Assembly: GCA_947255165.1 (NCBI GenBank)
Contig: CAMYFZ010000005.1
Span: 1-47,233, forward strand
Reading direction: 5' to 3'
Length of the DNA stretch: 47,233 bases
Source of the DNA: an uncultured Varibaculum sp.
Lineage (GTDB): Bacteria; Actinomycetota; Actinomycetes; Actinomycetales; Actinomycetaceae
The position numbers and the translations under genes are program-made. The notes below the pieces were generated by a model. It was not told the DNA's origin. It worked only from the letters and a program-made list of their open reading frames with translations, and made no database searches. This document shows positions 24,823-34,862 of the stretch, piece by piece (the stretch's first letter is position 1; every line of letters begins with the position of its first letter).

Positions 24823-26826
24823 CTAAACCAATTGGCTTCCGACAACTAGAACCAGGGCTAAAAGCACTCCGCCCAAAATGTAGCTGGCGTATGCCCGGAT
24901 ATACCCGTTTTGCACATGACTGACCGCGCGGCCAAAGGCCTGAGCGCACCAGGCGATACCGCGAACGATGCCGTCAATAACCCCTCGGTCAGCGCCCCCC
25001 ACTCCGACAGTGAGCAACTGCGCCGGTAGCATGGCGACCGACTCATTAATGGTGTCCTGATAAAGATCAACTCGAGCTGCTTCCACCAGGGCGTTAGAAG
25101 CGGGAGCAACTTTCGGCACCGGCCTGCGAACGTACATGATGAATGCCAAGGCCAAACCGCAAAGTACCAAGACCAAGGTGATTATTGAAATCAGATTGTG
25201 CGAGATAATCGGGTGATGGGATGCCATCATCGCCCCCTGAGTACCAGTAACCGGTTCTAACCAATCGTTGAATTTATCGGTGAATCCCAGCACCATCCCC
25301 ATAGCCACCGAAAATACTGACAGCACTACGATCGGCCCGTTCATCAGCCAAGAAGCTTCATGCGGATGTACCTCACTGCCACCATCAAGTTCGCTGGTCC
25401 ACCGTTTTTGTCCATGGAAAATCATGAAAAACAGTCGCGACATATAGAACGAGGTGATTCCGGCGCCAATCATGGCGACCAATCCAAAGATCCAAGCCCC
25501 CGTGGTCCCGAAGGCTATCTCGTTAAAGGCAGCGGCGATAATAGGTTCCTTGGAGAAGAAGCCCGAGAACGGGGGAATCCCCAAGATAGCCAGCCAGGCA
25601 ATCCCGAAGCAGATCCAGGAAATCTTCATTACCCCTCGCAAGGCACCGAAGCGGCGGATATCGACCTGCTCGTTCATGGCGTGCATTACCGAACCGGCAC
25701 CCAGGAACAACTGGGCTTTAAAAAAGCCGTGTACGAACAGGTGGAAAATGGCTAGTGTCCAACCGATGGGACCCAGACCCGCGCCCAGCATCATGTACCC
25801 AATCTGGGACATAGTGGAGGCGGCCAGCACCTTCTTCATATCGTCCTTGGCGCAACCGACAATCGCTCCGAACAGTAAGGTGATCGCCCCGACGATGGCT
25901 ACGCATAGTTGTGCGGTCGGGGAGGCCACGAAGATATCACCGGAACGCACAATCAAGTAGACACCGGCGGTAACCATGGTAGCCGCGTGGATTAGCGCCG
26001 ACACCGGAGTAGGACCGGCCATGGCGTCTCCCAGCCAGGCTTGCAGCGGGAACTGAGCGGATTTACCACAGGCCGCCAGCAGCAAGAATAGGCCGATAGC
26101 GGTGGCCCATCCAGCGCTCATTTTTCCGCCGGAATGTGAAGCTCCCAGCACTTCCACAAACTTCATGGACGAGAACTGGGCGTACATGGCCATCATCGCG
26201 AGCAGCAGTCCCAGGTCGCCAACCCGGTTCATCACGAAGGCTTTCTTGGCGGCTACCGCATTGGGCAGTTCGTGGTTCCAGAAACCAATCAAGAGGTAGG
26301 ATGCCAGGCCGACGCCTTCCCAACCGAAGAACAAAGCCACATAGGAATCCGAGAGCACCAAGGTGAGCATCGAAGCCACGAAGAAGTTCAGGTAGGCGAA
26401 GAAACGTCGCCGGTCCGGATCGTGTTCCATGTAGGCCACCGAGTAAACGTGGATTAGGGATCCGACGAAGGTCACCAGCAGCACGAAAGTCATCGAAAGC
26501 GGATCTAGCAGAAGATTCCAGGAAAGCTCCACCACGTCATTTTCGCTACCGGCCTTAAACCAGGTAAACACCGGAGCTAGAATAGATCTTTCTGCTGGTG
26601 CCTGCCCGATCATTTGGCAGAAAATAATAAAGCCGATCAGGAAAGAACTCCAGGAGGCAGCAACTGCCAACCAGTGTCCCCATTTATCGGTTACGCGGCC
26701 ACATACCAACAGCAGCCCCGACACCGCCAGCGGTATCGCTACCATCAGCCAGGCGTAGGAGGCCAGTCCGGTAGCCGCCACATTAGCCATTTGCTCTGTC
26801 TCGGCGCTTAACAAGAACGAGTTCAT
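24823..26826 (-). CDS. nuoL: NADH-quinone oxidoreductase subunit L
   Basis: 667-residue distal antiporter-like subunit, usual length for NuoL. It contains FFGWEGVGLASYLLIGFW, FVMNRVGDLGLLLAM, GKSAQFPLQAWLGDAMAGPTPVSALIHAATMVTAG and a long C-terminal region that corresponds to the lateral helix and last membrane segment. It is the outermost proton pump of the membrane arm. The ATG at 26826 lies 12 nt after the nuoK stop. Confidence 0.97.
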   Translation of the reverse strand: MNSFLLSAETEQMANVAATGLASYAWLMVAIPLAVSGLLLVCGRVTDKWGHWLAVAASWSSFLIGFIIFCQMIGQAPAERSILAPVFTWFKAGSENDVVELSWNLLLDPLSMTFVLLVTFVGSLIHVYSVAYMEHDPDRRRFFAYLNFFVASMLTLVLSDSYVALFFGWEGVGLASYLLIGFWNHELPNAVAAKKAFVMNRVGDLGLLLAMMAMYAQFSSMKFVEVLGASHSGGKMSAGWATAIGLFLLLAACGKSAQFPLQAWLGDAMAGPTPVSALIHAATMVTAGVYLIVRSGDIFVASPTAQLCVAIVGAITLLFGAIVGCAKDDMKKVLAASTMSQIGYMMLGAGLGPIGWTLAIFHLFVHGFFKAQLFLGAGSVMHAMNEQVDIRRFGALRGVMKISWICFGIAWLAILGIPPFSGFFSKEPIIAAAFNEIAFGTTGAWIFGLVAMIGAGITSFYMSRLFFMIFHGQKRWTSELDGGSEVHPHEASWLMNGPIVVLSVFSVAMGMVLGFTDKFNDWLEPVTGTQGAMMASHHPIISHNLISIITLVLVLCGLALAFIMYVRRPVPKVAPASNALVEAARVDLYQDTINESVAMLPAQLLTVGVGGADRGVIDGIVRGIAWCAQAFGRAVSHVQNGYIRAYASYILGGVLLALVLVVGSQLV

Positions 26827-26838
26827 TATTTATACCCC

Positions 26839-27138
26839 CTAGCGTCCCATCAAACGCACTTCATCGACCGAGGTCGAGCGCCGCGTCCTAAATATCGAGA
26901 CGATGATCGCCAGGCCCACCACCACTTCTGCAGCGGCTACCACCATAACGAAGAAGGCCATCACTTGCCCTTCAATGTTTTGATGCATATTTGAGAAAGT
27001 CACCAGCAGCAAGTTGCAGGAGTTTAGCATCAGCTCCACTCCCATCAGGGCGATTACCGCTGAATGGCGGGTCAATACGATTACTGCCCCAATAAAGAAG
27101 AGGATTACTGCCAATACAAGATATGAAGTCAAAGACAT
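26839..27138 (-). CDS. nuoK: NADH-quinone oxidoreductase subunit K
   Basis: 99 residues with three membrane helices, the standard size. It contains [14 protein letters not shown] and [19 protein letters not shown], which carry the two membrane glutamates of the central hydrophilic axis of complex I. Its ATG overlaps the nuoJ stop by one base, so the two are coupled. Confidence 0.97.
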   Translation of the reverse strand: MSLTSYLVLAVILFFIGAVIVLTRHSAVIALMGVELMLNSCNLLLVTFSNMHQNIEGQVMAFFVMVVAAAEVVVGLAIIVSIFRTRRSTSVDEVRLMGR

Positions 27139-28169
27139 TATTCACTGACCTCCGTTTCTGGGGTATCCGGGTTGGCCTCTAGCGAGGATTCGTTAGGGGG
27201 AGCTCCCTCAATTTGGGGCGTAATCACCCGGGTCTTGGGGGCGTTCAAGCCGCTAGGAGCATCCTGGCCGTCCATTCCCCAGGCTCCCGATTTACCGACC
27301 GCTTGCGAGGCCGCTGTCGAATGTACGCCCTGCGTGGGATTACCACCCAGATCAGCACGAATCTTTTCCACCAGGTGCGGAGCGGCTTCGCCCAGGGAGC
27401 GATCAGCGTTGCGGGCGCGCAGCGCCGGGGAAACCGAGGCGGTAATCGCACGCTGATCCTCACCGGAGATATTGGGTGCATCAGCCGCGTTGGTGGTCTG
27501 ATAGACACCGGCGATTGGTTGTTGCCCGGGGTGAACTCCCCGCTTGGCATAATCTTCCATCCGCGCCTGCGCCGTTTCCGGCTGCTTAAACAGCTTGTGA
27601 AGCCGGTCGCCGTGTGTGAGCGAAACCGCCGCGACTACCGCGATAATCAGCAGGCAGCCAATAACTTCCATAGTGTAAATATGCTCGGTGAATAGGCTCA
27701 TCGCAATCTTAACCGGATTCGAGTCGGTAGAACCTTGAGGAGCAGCGGTAGGCATCTCCGGCACCAGCCCAAACTTGGGCAGATAGGATTTAACCAGCGC
27801 TATAGCCACTAAGGCAGCTCCAAAAGCGCCGGCGCAGATTGCGCTCCAACGCAAGAAACGCCGGGTACGCAAATAGTTATCCGAGGCAGCAACCCCCACC
27901 ATCATGATGATGAACAATATCAAGGTCATGACGGCGCCGGTATATACCACTACCTGCACGACTCCGATAAAGTAGGCTCCTTGCGAGGCATACATCATTG
28001 CTAGGCAGAGCATTACCCCCACCATGCAGACCGCAGAGTGTACTGCAGTCCGGCAAAATAGTATGCCCAACGCCAGCGCCACCATAATTACTGCGGTGAC
28101 CCAGAAAAATACGGTTTGCCCCGTACTAAAATCTGTGGCTGCCGCTGCGGCTTGGGCTAGCAATATCAT
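27138..28169 (-). CDS. nuoJ: NADH-quinone oxidoreductase subunit J with long C-terminal tail
   Basis: 343 residues. The N-terminal 190 or so form the usual five-helix NuoJ ([28 protein letters not shown] region and a late [18 protein letters not shown] helix). The remaining 140-150 residues are hydrophilic and low in complexity (many Ala, Pro, Asn, Glu), with no membrane helix; they would lie on one face of the membrane. Some actinobacterial NuoJ proteins are extended, but this tail is long. It starts with ATG 28169 and overlaps nuoI by 4 bp. Confidence 0.95.
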   Translation of the reverse strand: MILLAQAAAAATDFSTGQTVFFWVTAVIMVALALGILFCRTAVHSAVCMVGVMLCLAMMYASQGAYFIGVVQVVVYTGAVMTLILFIIMMVGVAASDNYLRTRRFLRWSAICAGAFGAALVAIALVKSYLPKFGLVPEMPTAAPQGSTDSNPVKIAMSLFTEHIYTMEVIGCLLIIAVVAAVSLTHGDRLHKLFKQPETAQARMEDYAKRGVHPGQQPIAGVYQTTNAADAPNISGEDQRAITASVSPALRARNADRSLGEAAPHLVEKIRADLGGNPTQGVHSTAASQAVGKSGAWGMDGQDAPSGLNAPKTRVITPQIEGAPPNESSLEANPDTPETEVSE

Positions 28170-28819
28170 TGCTGAACCTCCTTAACCCCCGACTGCTTAA
28201 GGGTCGGGTCGTCTGGACGGTGTTCGGAGACCCAATCGCGTTGCGCTGGGGTCACTCCGGTCACCTTTCCTCGGTAATAGTCACCATCGGTGGTTCCTTC
28301 CACCATAGGATGCGGGGCTGCCAGCATCCCGTCCTCGAGAGGAGCCAGGATCTGATCTTTTTCGTAAATCATGGTTTCGCGATGGTAATCCGCCATCTCG
28401 AAATCGTTACTCATAGTCAGCGCCCGGGTAGGACAAGCCTCAATGCACATTCCACAGAAGATGCAGCGCAAATAGTTGATTTGATAGGTCTTGCCATAAC
28501 GTTCACCCGGAGAATACTGCGCCTCGGGAGTATTGGCGGCGGCCTCTACATAGATAGCGTCCGCGGGACATGCCCAAGCACACAGCTCGCATCCAATGCA
28601 TTTTTCTAAACCATCGGGATAGTGGTTCAGCTGGTGGCGTCCGTGAAAACGCGGCTGCACATGCGGCGCCTCATAGGGGTATTGCTCGGTTACCGTGGGA
28701 CGGAAGAAAGAACGAAAAGTAACCCCGAATCCGGCTACGGGAGCAAAAAACTCGCCCAGCGCACCCTTTTCATCCGGCTCAAAGCTCATATCTTCCCGGG
28801 TGGGATTGCGTTTACTCAT
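28166..28819 (-). CDS. nuoI: NADH-quinone oxidoreductase subunit I (two 4Fe-4S clusters)
   Basis: 217 residues. Two ferredoxin motifs are intact: [12 protein letters not shown] (Cys 74, 77, 80, 84) and [12 protein letters not shown] (Cys 119, 122, 125, 129), which hold clusters N6a and N6b and pass electrons towards NuoB. The N-terminal 50 residues and the C-terminal 50 residues are variable extensions. It overlaps the nuoH 3' end by 8 bp. Confidence 0.97.
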   Translation of the reverse strand: MSKRNPTREDMSFEPDEKGALGEFFAPVAGFGVTFRSFFRPTVTEQYPYEAPHVQPRFHGRHQLNHYPDGLEKCIGCELCAWACPADAIYVEAAANTPEAQYSPGERYGKTYQINYLRCIFCGMCIEACPTRALTMSNDFEMADYHRETMIYEKDQILAPLEDGMLAAPHPMVEGTTDGDYYRGKVTGVTPAQRDWVSEHRPDDPTLKQSGVKEVQQ

Positions 28820-30161
28820 TAGATTCCCCTTCTTTGACTACCAGGTGATCTTCCCTGGCACTCGTACGCACTAGGGCGCGTGGACTGGGAGGCAAGACTT
28901 GTCCCGGCAGCGGCGGCACCGGGTATCCCCCTTTGAACGCATCAAAAGGCTCACTGGCTTCCGCTTCTTTTCGTGCTTGTTTCTCCAAGGCCTTTCGATC
29001 CGCCTTACCGCCAGTTATCCAAATAATAATCAGGGCGACCACAAAGACTGCAGCAATCGCAATCATTCTTTGCGAAATACTGCCGATTCCATAGACACTG
29101 ACTACCCGCATGACTACCACGATCACCATCCAGGCGATTGATACCGGCAACAACACTTTCCAGCCCAGCATCATCAACTGGTCATAGCGCACCCGCAGCA
29201 AAGTACCGCGTACCCAAATCATGAACCACATGACTGCCCAGACTTTGATTCCGAACCATAGGAACGGCCACAGCCCACTGTTGAGCGCGCCTCCCAGGAT
29301 TGCGTCCCCACCGGGGAAGCGCCAGCCTCCCAGGAACAGGGTTACGCAGATACCGGATACGTTAAACATATTGATGTATTCCGCCAGGTAGAACCAGGCG
29401 AACTTCATCGAAGAGTACTCGGTCATGTGACCGGCCACGATCTCGCCTTCACATTCAGGCAGGTCGAAGGGCAAACGGTTAACTTCACCCATCATCGAGA
29501 TTACGTAGATTACGAAAGCCGGGAAGAGGGCGACGCACCACCACATGGGACTTTGTGCCGCCACAATCTCGGAGGTTTTCATCGATCCGGAGACTACGAA
29601 TACGGATACCAGAGACATTCCCATCGCCAGTTCGTAGCTGATTACTTGGGCAGCGGAGCGGGTGGCGCCATAAAGCGGCAGGTGTCCGTTAGATGCCCAG
29701 CCACCGAGGATAATGCCATAGACCCCCATGCCGGCAACGGCCAACATATACAGCACTGCCACATTGGAGTCGGTCAACTGCAGAGGGGTTGAGAAGCTGC
29801 CAATCTGCAGATCCGGTCCGAAAGGAATGACCGCGTAAATGCAGAATGCACAGGCGGCGGTAATAATCGGCGCCAGCAGATAAATCACCTTATCGACGTG
29901 CCGTTTGAAGATATCCTCTTTGGTCAAGAGTTTCACGGCATCAGCCAGTGCCTGGAATAACCCCAAGGGGCCGTGAACATTCGGTCCCGGTCGAGTCTGG
30001 ATCCGCCCGAGGCCGCGCCGCTCTACCCACAGGGCCATAATCACGCTGATAATCAGCCATGCCACGATGAATACCGCCTTAATCAGGGTTATCCACCAAG
30101 TGTCATTGCTGAAATCAGCGGCGCCGGTACTGTTTGCGCTTAGCAGGATTGCGGTATTCAC
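28812..30161 (-). CDS. nuoH: NADH-quinone oxidoreductase subunit H
   Basis: 449-residue membrane subunit that joins the peripheral arm and shapes the quinone site. Eight or so membrane helices are seen, with the conserved loop [28 protein letters not shown] and, earlier, [19 protein letters not shown]. The hydrophilic C-terminal tail of about 60 residues is extra. It starts with GTG 30161 and overlaps nuoG by 4 bp. Confidence 0.97.
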   Translation of the reverse strand: MNTAILLSANSTGAADFSNDTWWITLIKAVFIVAWLIISVIMALWVERRGLGRIQTRPGPNVHGPLGLFQALADAVKLLTKEDIFKRHVDKVIYLLAPIITAACAFCIYAVIPFGPDLQIGSFSTPLQLTDSNVAVLYMLAVAGMGVYGIILGGWASNGHLPLYGATRSAAQVISYELAMGMSLVSVFVVSGSMKTSEIVAAQSPMWWCVALFPAFVIYVISMMGEVNRLPFDLPECEGEIVAGHMTEYSSMKFAWFYLAEYINMFNVSGICVTLFLGGWRFPGGDAILGGALNSGLWPFLWFGIKVWAVMWFMIWVRGTLLRVRYDQLMMLGWKVLLPVSIAWMVIVVVMRVVSVYGIGSISQRMIAIAAVFVVALIIIWITGGKADRKALEKQARKEAEASEPFDAFKGGYPVPPLPGQVLPPSPRALVRTSAREDHLVVKEGESNE

Positions 30162-32761
30162 TGCTGCACCTCCGCATTAGGCTCCAACTGGACTAAGGCG
30201 CCACTGGTGACGCCCAAAGATTCATGCACGTGAGAGTGGGTTGAACATTCAGGAACCCAAACCACGCGCTGTGGCATATCGGTCAGCACCACGGGGAGCT
30301 GGATGCTTCCCTGATCTGTTTTCAGGTTTACCGCGCCACCGGCACTGATACCAAACTCTTTCGCCGTTTCCGGGCTGATGCGGGCGAAAGAGGCACGCCC
30401 GGATGCTTGCATATCGGGCGCACCCACTTGCAAGAGTCCCTCATCAATCAGAGTCTTATGGCAGCTAAGCACCACTTGGCCGCTTCCCGGAGTAAGCAGT
30501 TCTGCCGGGTTAACCGGTTCAAAAGCTATCCGCTTACCGTCCCAATCAAGTAGCTCATTAGCTTGCGCATAAAGCGCCTTTAGAGAATCAATCCCGAGTT
30601 CGCAGCCCATTCCCTGAGCTAGTTTGTTCAGCACTTCCCAATCGGGCATATCTTGAGAAACCAAGGCTTGCCCAAAGGGGCGCAGGCGGCCTTCCCAGTT
30701 AATAAAGGTGCCCGGCTTTTCAGAAACCGGGGCTACCGGGAAGACTACGTCGGCTGCCTGGGCAGCGGGTGTCAGGTTGACCTCGAGCGAGATTACGAAG
30801 GAGGCCGCATCTAGGGCTTTGCGCGCTAGCTCCTGGTCTGGCAGGTCACGCAGGTCTAGGCCGCCAAGCACCAGGGCAGAAAGTTCCCCGGAGCAGGCTC
30901 CCTCCAAAATCTGGTGGGCATCGCGCCCCGGCGTATTCGGGAGTTTCGCCCCCCAAGCAGCCGCTAGATCGCTGCGGGCTTCCGCGTCGCGCGCGTCCCG
31001 TCCGAAGGGCAGCAGTCCCGGCAACAAACCGGCTTCTACTCCCCCACGTTCCCCGCTACGGCGGGGAATCCAGGCCAAGCGCGCTCCGGTGCGAGCCGCT
31101 AAATCATTAACTACGCTGAGCAGTCCGGGCACGGTTCCGGCGCGTTCACCGACTACGATTACTGCGCCCTCGCCCTGTAGACCCTCAAAAACGGCTCCGA
31201 AATCTCCATCGGCATCCGCTTTAACATTGGCTACTACTTCCGGTTCGGTACCCGGCGCCGCTGCCAGCACGGTCGCTGCAGTCTTCAGGGAGGAGGGCGA
31301 GGCGAAGGGAGCCACGGTGGCCACCTTTACGTTTCCGCCGCGCACCCCTTTACGTAGCCGCAGGAACACCGCGCCACATTCGTCCTCGGGCTCAAGGCCC
31401 ACCAAAAGTATTTGACCAGCTTTTTCAAGGTCAGAGTAGGTGACCGGCATTCCGGCACCGGCAAAATAGGCACCTAAGAATGTTTCTTCTTCCCGACCGG
31501 CCACGCGCGTGCGCTGGTCGATATCGTTAGTTCCGCAAACCACTCGGGCGAACTTGGACCAGGTGTAGGCGTCCTCAAAAGTTAGCCTGCCTCCGGGCAA
31601 GAAGCCAACTTTGCCTTTCCCGGCAGCCGCCAATCCTTTAGCAGCGCGGTCAAACGCATCCGACCAGGAGGTAGGAACCAGTTTGCCGTCCTCACGCACC
31701 AACGGAGTTTTAATCCGCGTGGGCTGGAACTGCCACTGATAAGCGAAACGATCTTTATCGGTGATCCACTCTTCGTTGACTTCTAAATCTTTTTGCGCGA
31801 GACGCCGGGTAACTACCCCGCGGCGAATATCGGTGCGCAGAGCCGAACCGGAAGCATCCTGCTCGGTGACCCCCCGGTTAGAAACCAAATCGAAAGGACG
31901 AGCCCGGAAGCGATAGCGTTTAGAAGTTAGCGCCCCCACCGGGCAAATCTGAATAATGTTCCCGGAGAAGTAAGAGCTAAACAGCCTGCCTGCCTGGTCT
32001 TTCTCATCTGCACCGGCGCCTACGGCAGCCGGAGAAGAAAGCGGGGCAGGTTTGCCGTGGGAATCGGAAAGCGCCTGGGCATCGGGACCGAGGCGAAGAG
32101 TCGGCTGGGAACCATCAGAATCGGAAATCCCCATGATTTCCTGATCAAATGCACCTACGTTTTCACCCATGAAATGGTGGTCGTCGCGCGGAGAAGAACC
32201 GCCGCCACGCCCTTGTAAGGCGATAAAACAGTCACCGGCGATCTGGTTAGCGAACCGTACGCAACGCTGACAAAGCACGCAGCGTTCCCGGTCAATCAGA
32301 ATCTGGCTAGTTAGCTCTACCGGCTTGGGCCACAGCCGCTTTTCATCGTTAAAGCGAGTCTGAACGGTGCCGTGGCTCATGGCTTGGTTTTGCAGCGGGC
32401 ATTCCCCGCCTTTGTCACAAATCGGACAATCCAAGGGGTGGTTAATCAGCAGGAACTCGGTGATTCCATGTTGGGCTTTCTCTGCCACCTCCGAAGTCGC
32501 GGCAGTTTTGATCTCCATCCCCGCCATCGCGGTCATAGTGCAGGCCGGTTGGGGTTTGGGCATCGGACGCACCACGCCATCGCGCCCCGGCATCGCTACC
32601 TCCACCAGGCATTGGCGACAAGCACCTGCCGGATCTAGCAGCGGATGGTCACAGAACCGCGGAATATGAATCCCCAGTTTCTCGGCTGCGCGGATTAACA
32701 GCGTGCCCTTGGCAACCTCGATATCCTGGCCGTCAATATTGATTTGGACTTGCTCACTCAC
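30158..32761 (-). CDS. nuoG: NADH-quinone oxidoreductase subunit G with inserted segment
   Basis: 867 residues. The 2Fe-2S ligands are Cys37, 48, 51, 74; the His-Cys3 cluster uses His108, Cys112, 115, 121; the next 4Fe-4S cluster uses Cys161, 164, 167 and Cys273 (in IICQICPVGAL-like QICPVGAL). Between the third Cys group and Cys273 there is an extra stretch of roughly 75 residues (about 185-262) rich in Asp, Gly, Ser and His that shorter NuoG proteins lack. A molybdopterin-oxidoreductase-like domain without cofactor residues follows to the C-terminus. GTG 32761 overlaps the nuoF stop in GTGA. Confidence 0.95.
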   Translation of the reverse strand: MSEQVQINIDGQDIEVAKGTLLIRAAEKLGIHIPRFCDHPLLDPAGACRQCLVEVAMPGRDGVVRPMPKPQPACTMTAMAGMEIKTAATSEVAEKAQHGITEFLLINHPLDCPICDKGGECPLQNQAMSHGTVQTRFNDEKRLWPKPVELTSQILIDRERCVLCQRCVRFANQIAGDCFIALQGRGGGSSPRDDHHFMGENVGAFDQEIMGISDSDGSQPTLRLGPDAQALSDSHGKPAPLSSPAAVGAGADEKDQAGRLFSSYFSGNIIQICPVGALTSKRYRFRARPFDLVSNRGVTEQDASGSALRTDIRRGVVTRRLAQKDLEVNEEWITDKDRFAYQWQFQPTRIKTPLVREDGKLVPTSWSDAFDRAAKGLAAAGKGKVGFLPGGRLTFEDAYTWSKFARVVCGTNDIDQRTRVAGREEETFLGAYFAGAGMPVTYSDLEKAGQILLVGLEPEDECGAVFLRLRKGVRGGNVKVATVAPFASPSSLKTAATVLAAAPGTEPEVVANVKADADGDFGAVFEGLQGEGAVIVVGERAGTVPGLLSVVNDLAARTGARLAWIPRRSGERGGVEAGLLPGLLPFGRDARDAEARSDLAAAWGAKLPNTPGRDAHQILEGACSGELSALVLGGLDLRDLPDQELARKALDAASFVISLEVNLTPAAQAADVVFPVAPVSEKPGTFINWEGRLRPFGQALVSQDMPDWEVLNKLAQGMGCELGIDSLKALYAQANELLDWDGKRIAFEPVNPAELLTPGSGQVVLSCHKTLIDEGLLQVGAPDMQASGRASFARISPETAKEFGISAGGAVNLKTDQGSIQLPVVLTDMPQRVVWVPECSTHSHVHESLGVTSGALVQLEPNAEVQQ

Positions 32762-34071
32762 AGGGCGCCTCCTTCATTAAAAACCTCCGAGGCAGCGGGC
32801 GGGAAGGCCTCCCACCAGGGAGTCGTATATCCGGCCTCGAACTCTTCGCGGAACTTTTCGATTCCGCTGCGCACCGGGGTGGCCGCCGCGTCACCGAGGG
32901 CGCAGAAGCTACGTCCGGCGATGTTTCCGGCAATATCGCAAAGCAAATCCACATCGCCCTCTTGACCTTTGCCGGCCTCTAGGCGGTGCAGTATCTGCTT
33001 CATCCAATAGGTGCCTTCACGACAGGGGGTGCATTTACCACAAGATTCATGCTGGTAAAAGTCATTCCAACGACTAATCACCCGCACCACGGAAGTGGTT
33101 TCATCGAATACCTGTAGGGCGCGAGTAGCCAACATGGAACCGGCCGATGCTACGTCCTCGTAGGTGAAGGGAACATCCAGGTCGGCTTCGGTGAATAGCG
33201 GAGTAGAGGACCCGCCGGGGGTATAGAACTTCAGGGCGTGACCGCCTCGAATCCCGCCGGAATACTCCAGCAGTTCCCGCATAGTAATCCCAAACGGTGC
33301 TTCATAAAGACCGGGGTGTTTAACGTGACCAGACAGATTAAACATCCCGTATCCTAGGGATTTTTCTTTACCCATCGAGGCATACCATTCCGCGGAATTG
33401 CGGAACACCGTGGATACTTGGGCAATGGTTTCAGCGTTATTGATTACGGTGGGACGCGCATAGAGCCCCTTGACCGCCGGGAAAGGCGGTTTCAGACGGG
33501 GGTGTCCCCGCTTGCCTTCCAAAGAATCCAAAAGCGCAGTTTCTTCCCCGCAGATATAAGCACCGGCTCCGGCGTGGGCAATCAGTTTCAGATCGCCCAG
33601 CAACCCGGCGTCCTCCGCCTCTTTAATCGCCACTAATAGCCGGTTATAGGCGTGAACAACTTCGCCGCGAATATAGATAAAAGCATGATCGCAACCGATA
33701 GCTAAGCAGGTGATCGCCACCCCTTCGATAACCGCGTGGGGATTGGCCAAAATCATCGGGATATCTTTACAGGTACCCGGCTCAGACTCATCGCAGTTCA
33801 CGGTCAGGTAACGCGGACCGCCATCATCGGGGGGCAGGAACGACCATTTCAGAGCGGTACCGAAACCGGCACCGCCGCGTCCGCGCACTCCCGCTTGCTT
33901 GACTGCATCGAGAATCTGCGCGGGTTCCATTTGCTTGGCTTTTTCGAGCCCCGCGTAGCCACCAGTCTTCTGGTAGGCCTTTAGGGTCCAACTTTCCGGT
34001 TCCCGATACTGTTTAGTAACAATCGGGGTCAGCGGAACCCGGCGGATTTCAGACTTGTTGTTTTCGCTCAC
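32758..34071 (-). CDS. nuoF: NADH-quinone oxidoreductase subunit F (FMN, NADH site)
   Basis: 437 residues; the NADH-oxidising subunit. The FMN/NADH loop is GRGGAGFGTALKW (64-76). The 4Fe-4S ligands are Cys344, 347, 350 (CGKCTPCREG) and Cys390. The early GLEKAKQM and NCDESEPGT segments are also typical. GTG 34071 overlaps the nuoE stop in GTGA. Confidence 0.97.
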   Translation of the reverse strand: MSENNKSEIRRVPLTPIVTKQYREPESWTLKAYQKTGGYAGLEKAKQMEPAQILDAVKQAGVRGRGGAGFGTALKWSFLPPDDGGPRYLTVNCDESEPGTCKDIPMILANPHAVIEGVAITCLAIGCDHAFIYIRGEVVHAYNRLLVAIKEAEDAGLLGDLKLIAHAGAGAYICGEETALLDSLEGKRGHPRLKPPFPAVKGLYARPTVINNAETIAQVSTVFRNSAEWYASMGKEKSLGYGMFNLSGHVKHPGLYEAPFGITMRELLEYSGGIRGGHALKFYTPGGSSTPLFTEADLDVPFTYEDVASAGSMLATRALQVFDETTSVVRVISRWNDFYQHESCGKCTPCREGTYWMKQILHRLEAGKGQEGDVDLLCDIAGNIAGRSFCALGDAAATPVRSGIEKFREEFEAGYTTPWWEAFPPAASEVFNEGGAL

Positions 34072-34862
34072 TTGTCCGTCTCCTTGTGCTCAGCAGAGGA
34101 GTGTTCCTTGCCTACCGGCTCTTTTCCAGCCTGATTGGCATCCGCGCCCGACTCCCCTTCACTGGCCTGGGCAGCTTCAGATTTTTCAAACTGCTTCGGA
34201 TCGGGGGCTTCCATCCCTTTTTCTGCGGCGACTTTTAGCCCCCACAAACTGGCGGGACCAGCCGCCACGCCCTGGTTGGCAGTCTCGGGATCGGGGAATC
34301 CGGCCAAAATCCGGCTGGCCTCCTTAAAGGTAGGTGCCGCATCGGATCCTCGCGTGGGATGTACCGGTTTTCCGGCTTTGATATCGCGTACTAACTGCAC
34401 GGCAGATTCGGGAGTCTGGTTGTCGAAGAACTCCCAGTTGACCATGACTACCGGCGCATAATCGCAGCCAGCGTTACATTCCAGCGCTTCCAGCGTGATC
34501 TTGCCATCGGGGGTGGTTTCATCATTTCCGACCTCTAGTTCTTTTTCTAGGGTTTCCATGATGGTATCTCCACCGAGGACCGCGCACAGGGCGTTAGTAC
34601 AAACTCCCACGGTATATTCACCGTTGGGGTGGCGTTTGAACTGAGTGTAGAAGGTGGCGACCGCGCTAACTTCGGCGCGCTGACAGTTAAGAATGTCGGC
34701 GATTAGTCCGATGCCATTAGCGGTGACATATCCGTCGATGCTTTGTGCCAGGTGCAGCAGCGGAATCATGGCGCTGCGTTCATGCCCCTCGGGGTAGCGG
34801 GCAATGATTTCCGCTGCTTCTTCCCGGAATTTTTGCTCGACCTCGGGATCGTAGAAACTCAT
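34068..34862 (-). CDS. nuoE: NADH-quinone oxidoreductase subunit E with C-terminal extension
   Basis: 264 residues. The thioredoxin-like 2Fe-2S domain fills the first 165, with ligands Cys88, Cys93 (CTNALC), Cys129 and Cys133 (CNAGC). The last 95 residues or so are a charged low-complexity tail (GSDAAPTF, then many Glu, Ala, Ser, Lys) not needed for the cluster. Its ATG overlaps the last base of the nuoD stop. Confidence 0.95.
   Translation of the reverse strand: MSFYDPEVEQKFREEAAEIIARYPEGHERSAMIPLLHLAQSIDGYVTANGIGLIADILNCQRAEVSAVATFYTQFKRHPNGEYTVGVCTNALCAVLGGDTIMETLEKELEVGNDETTPDGKITLEALECNAGCDYAPVVMVNWEFFDNQTPESAVQLVRDIKAGKPVHPTRGSDAAPTFKEASRILAGFPDPETANQGVAAGPASLWGLKVAAEKGMEAPDPKQFEKSEAAQASEGESGADANQAGKEPVGKEHSSAEHKETDK

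Noticed and set aside
30708..31415. 235-residue plus-strand open frame inside nuoG
   Set aside because: It is rich in Ser, Pro, Arg and Ala, antisense to a clearly coding gene, and has no recognisable domain.
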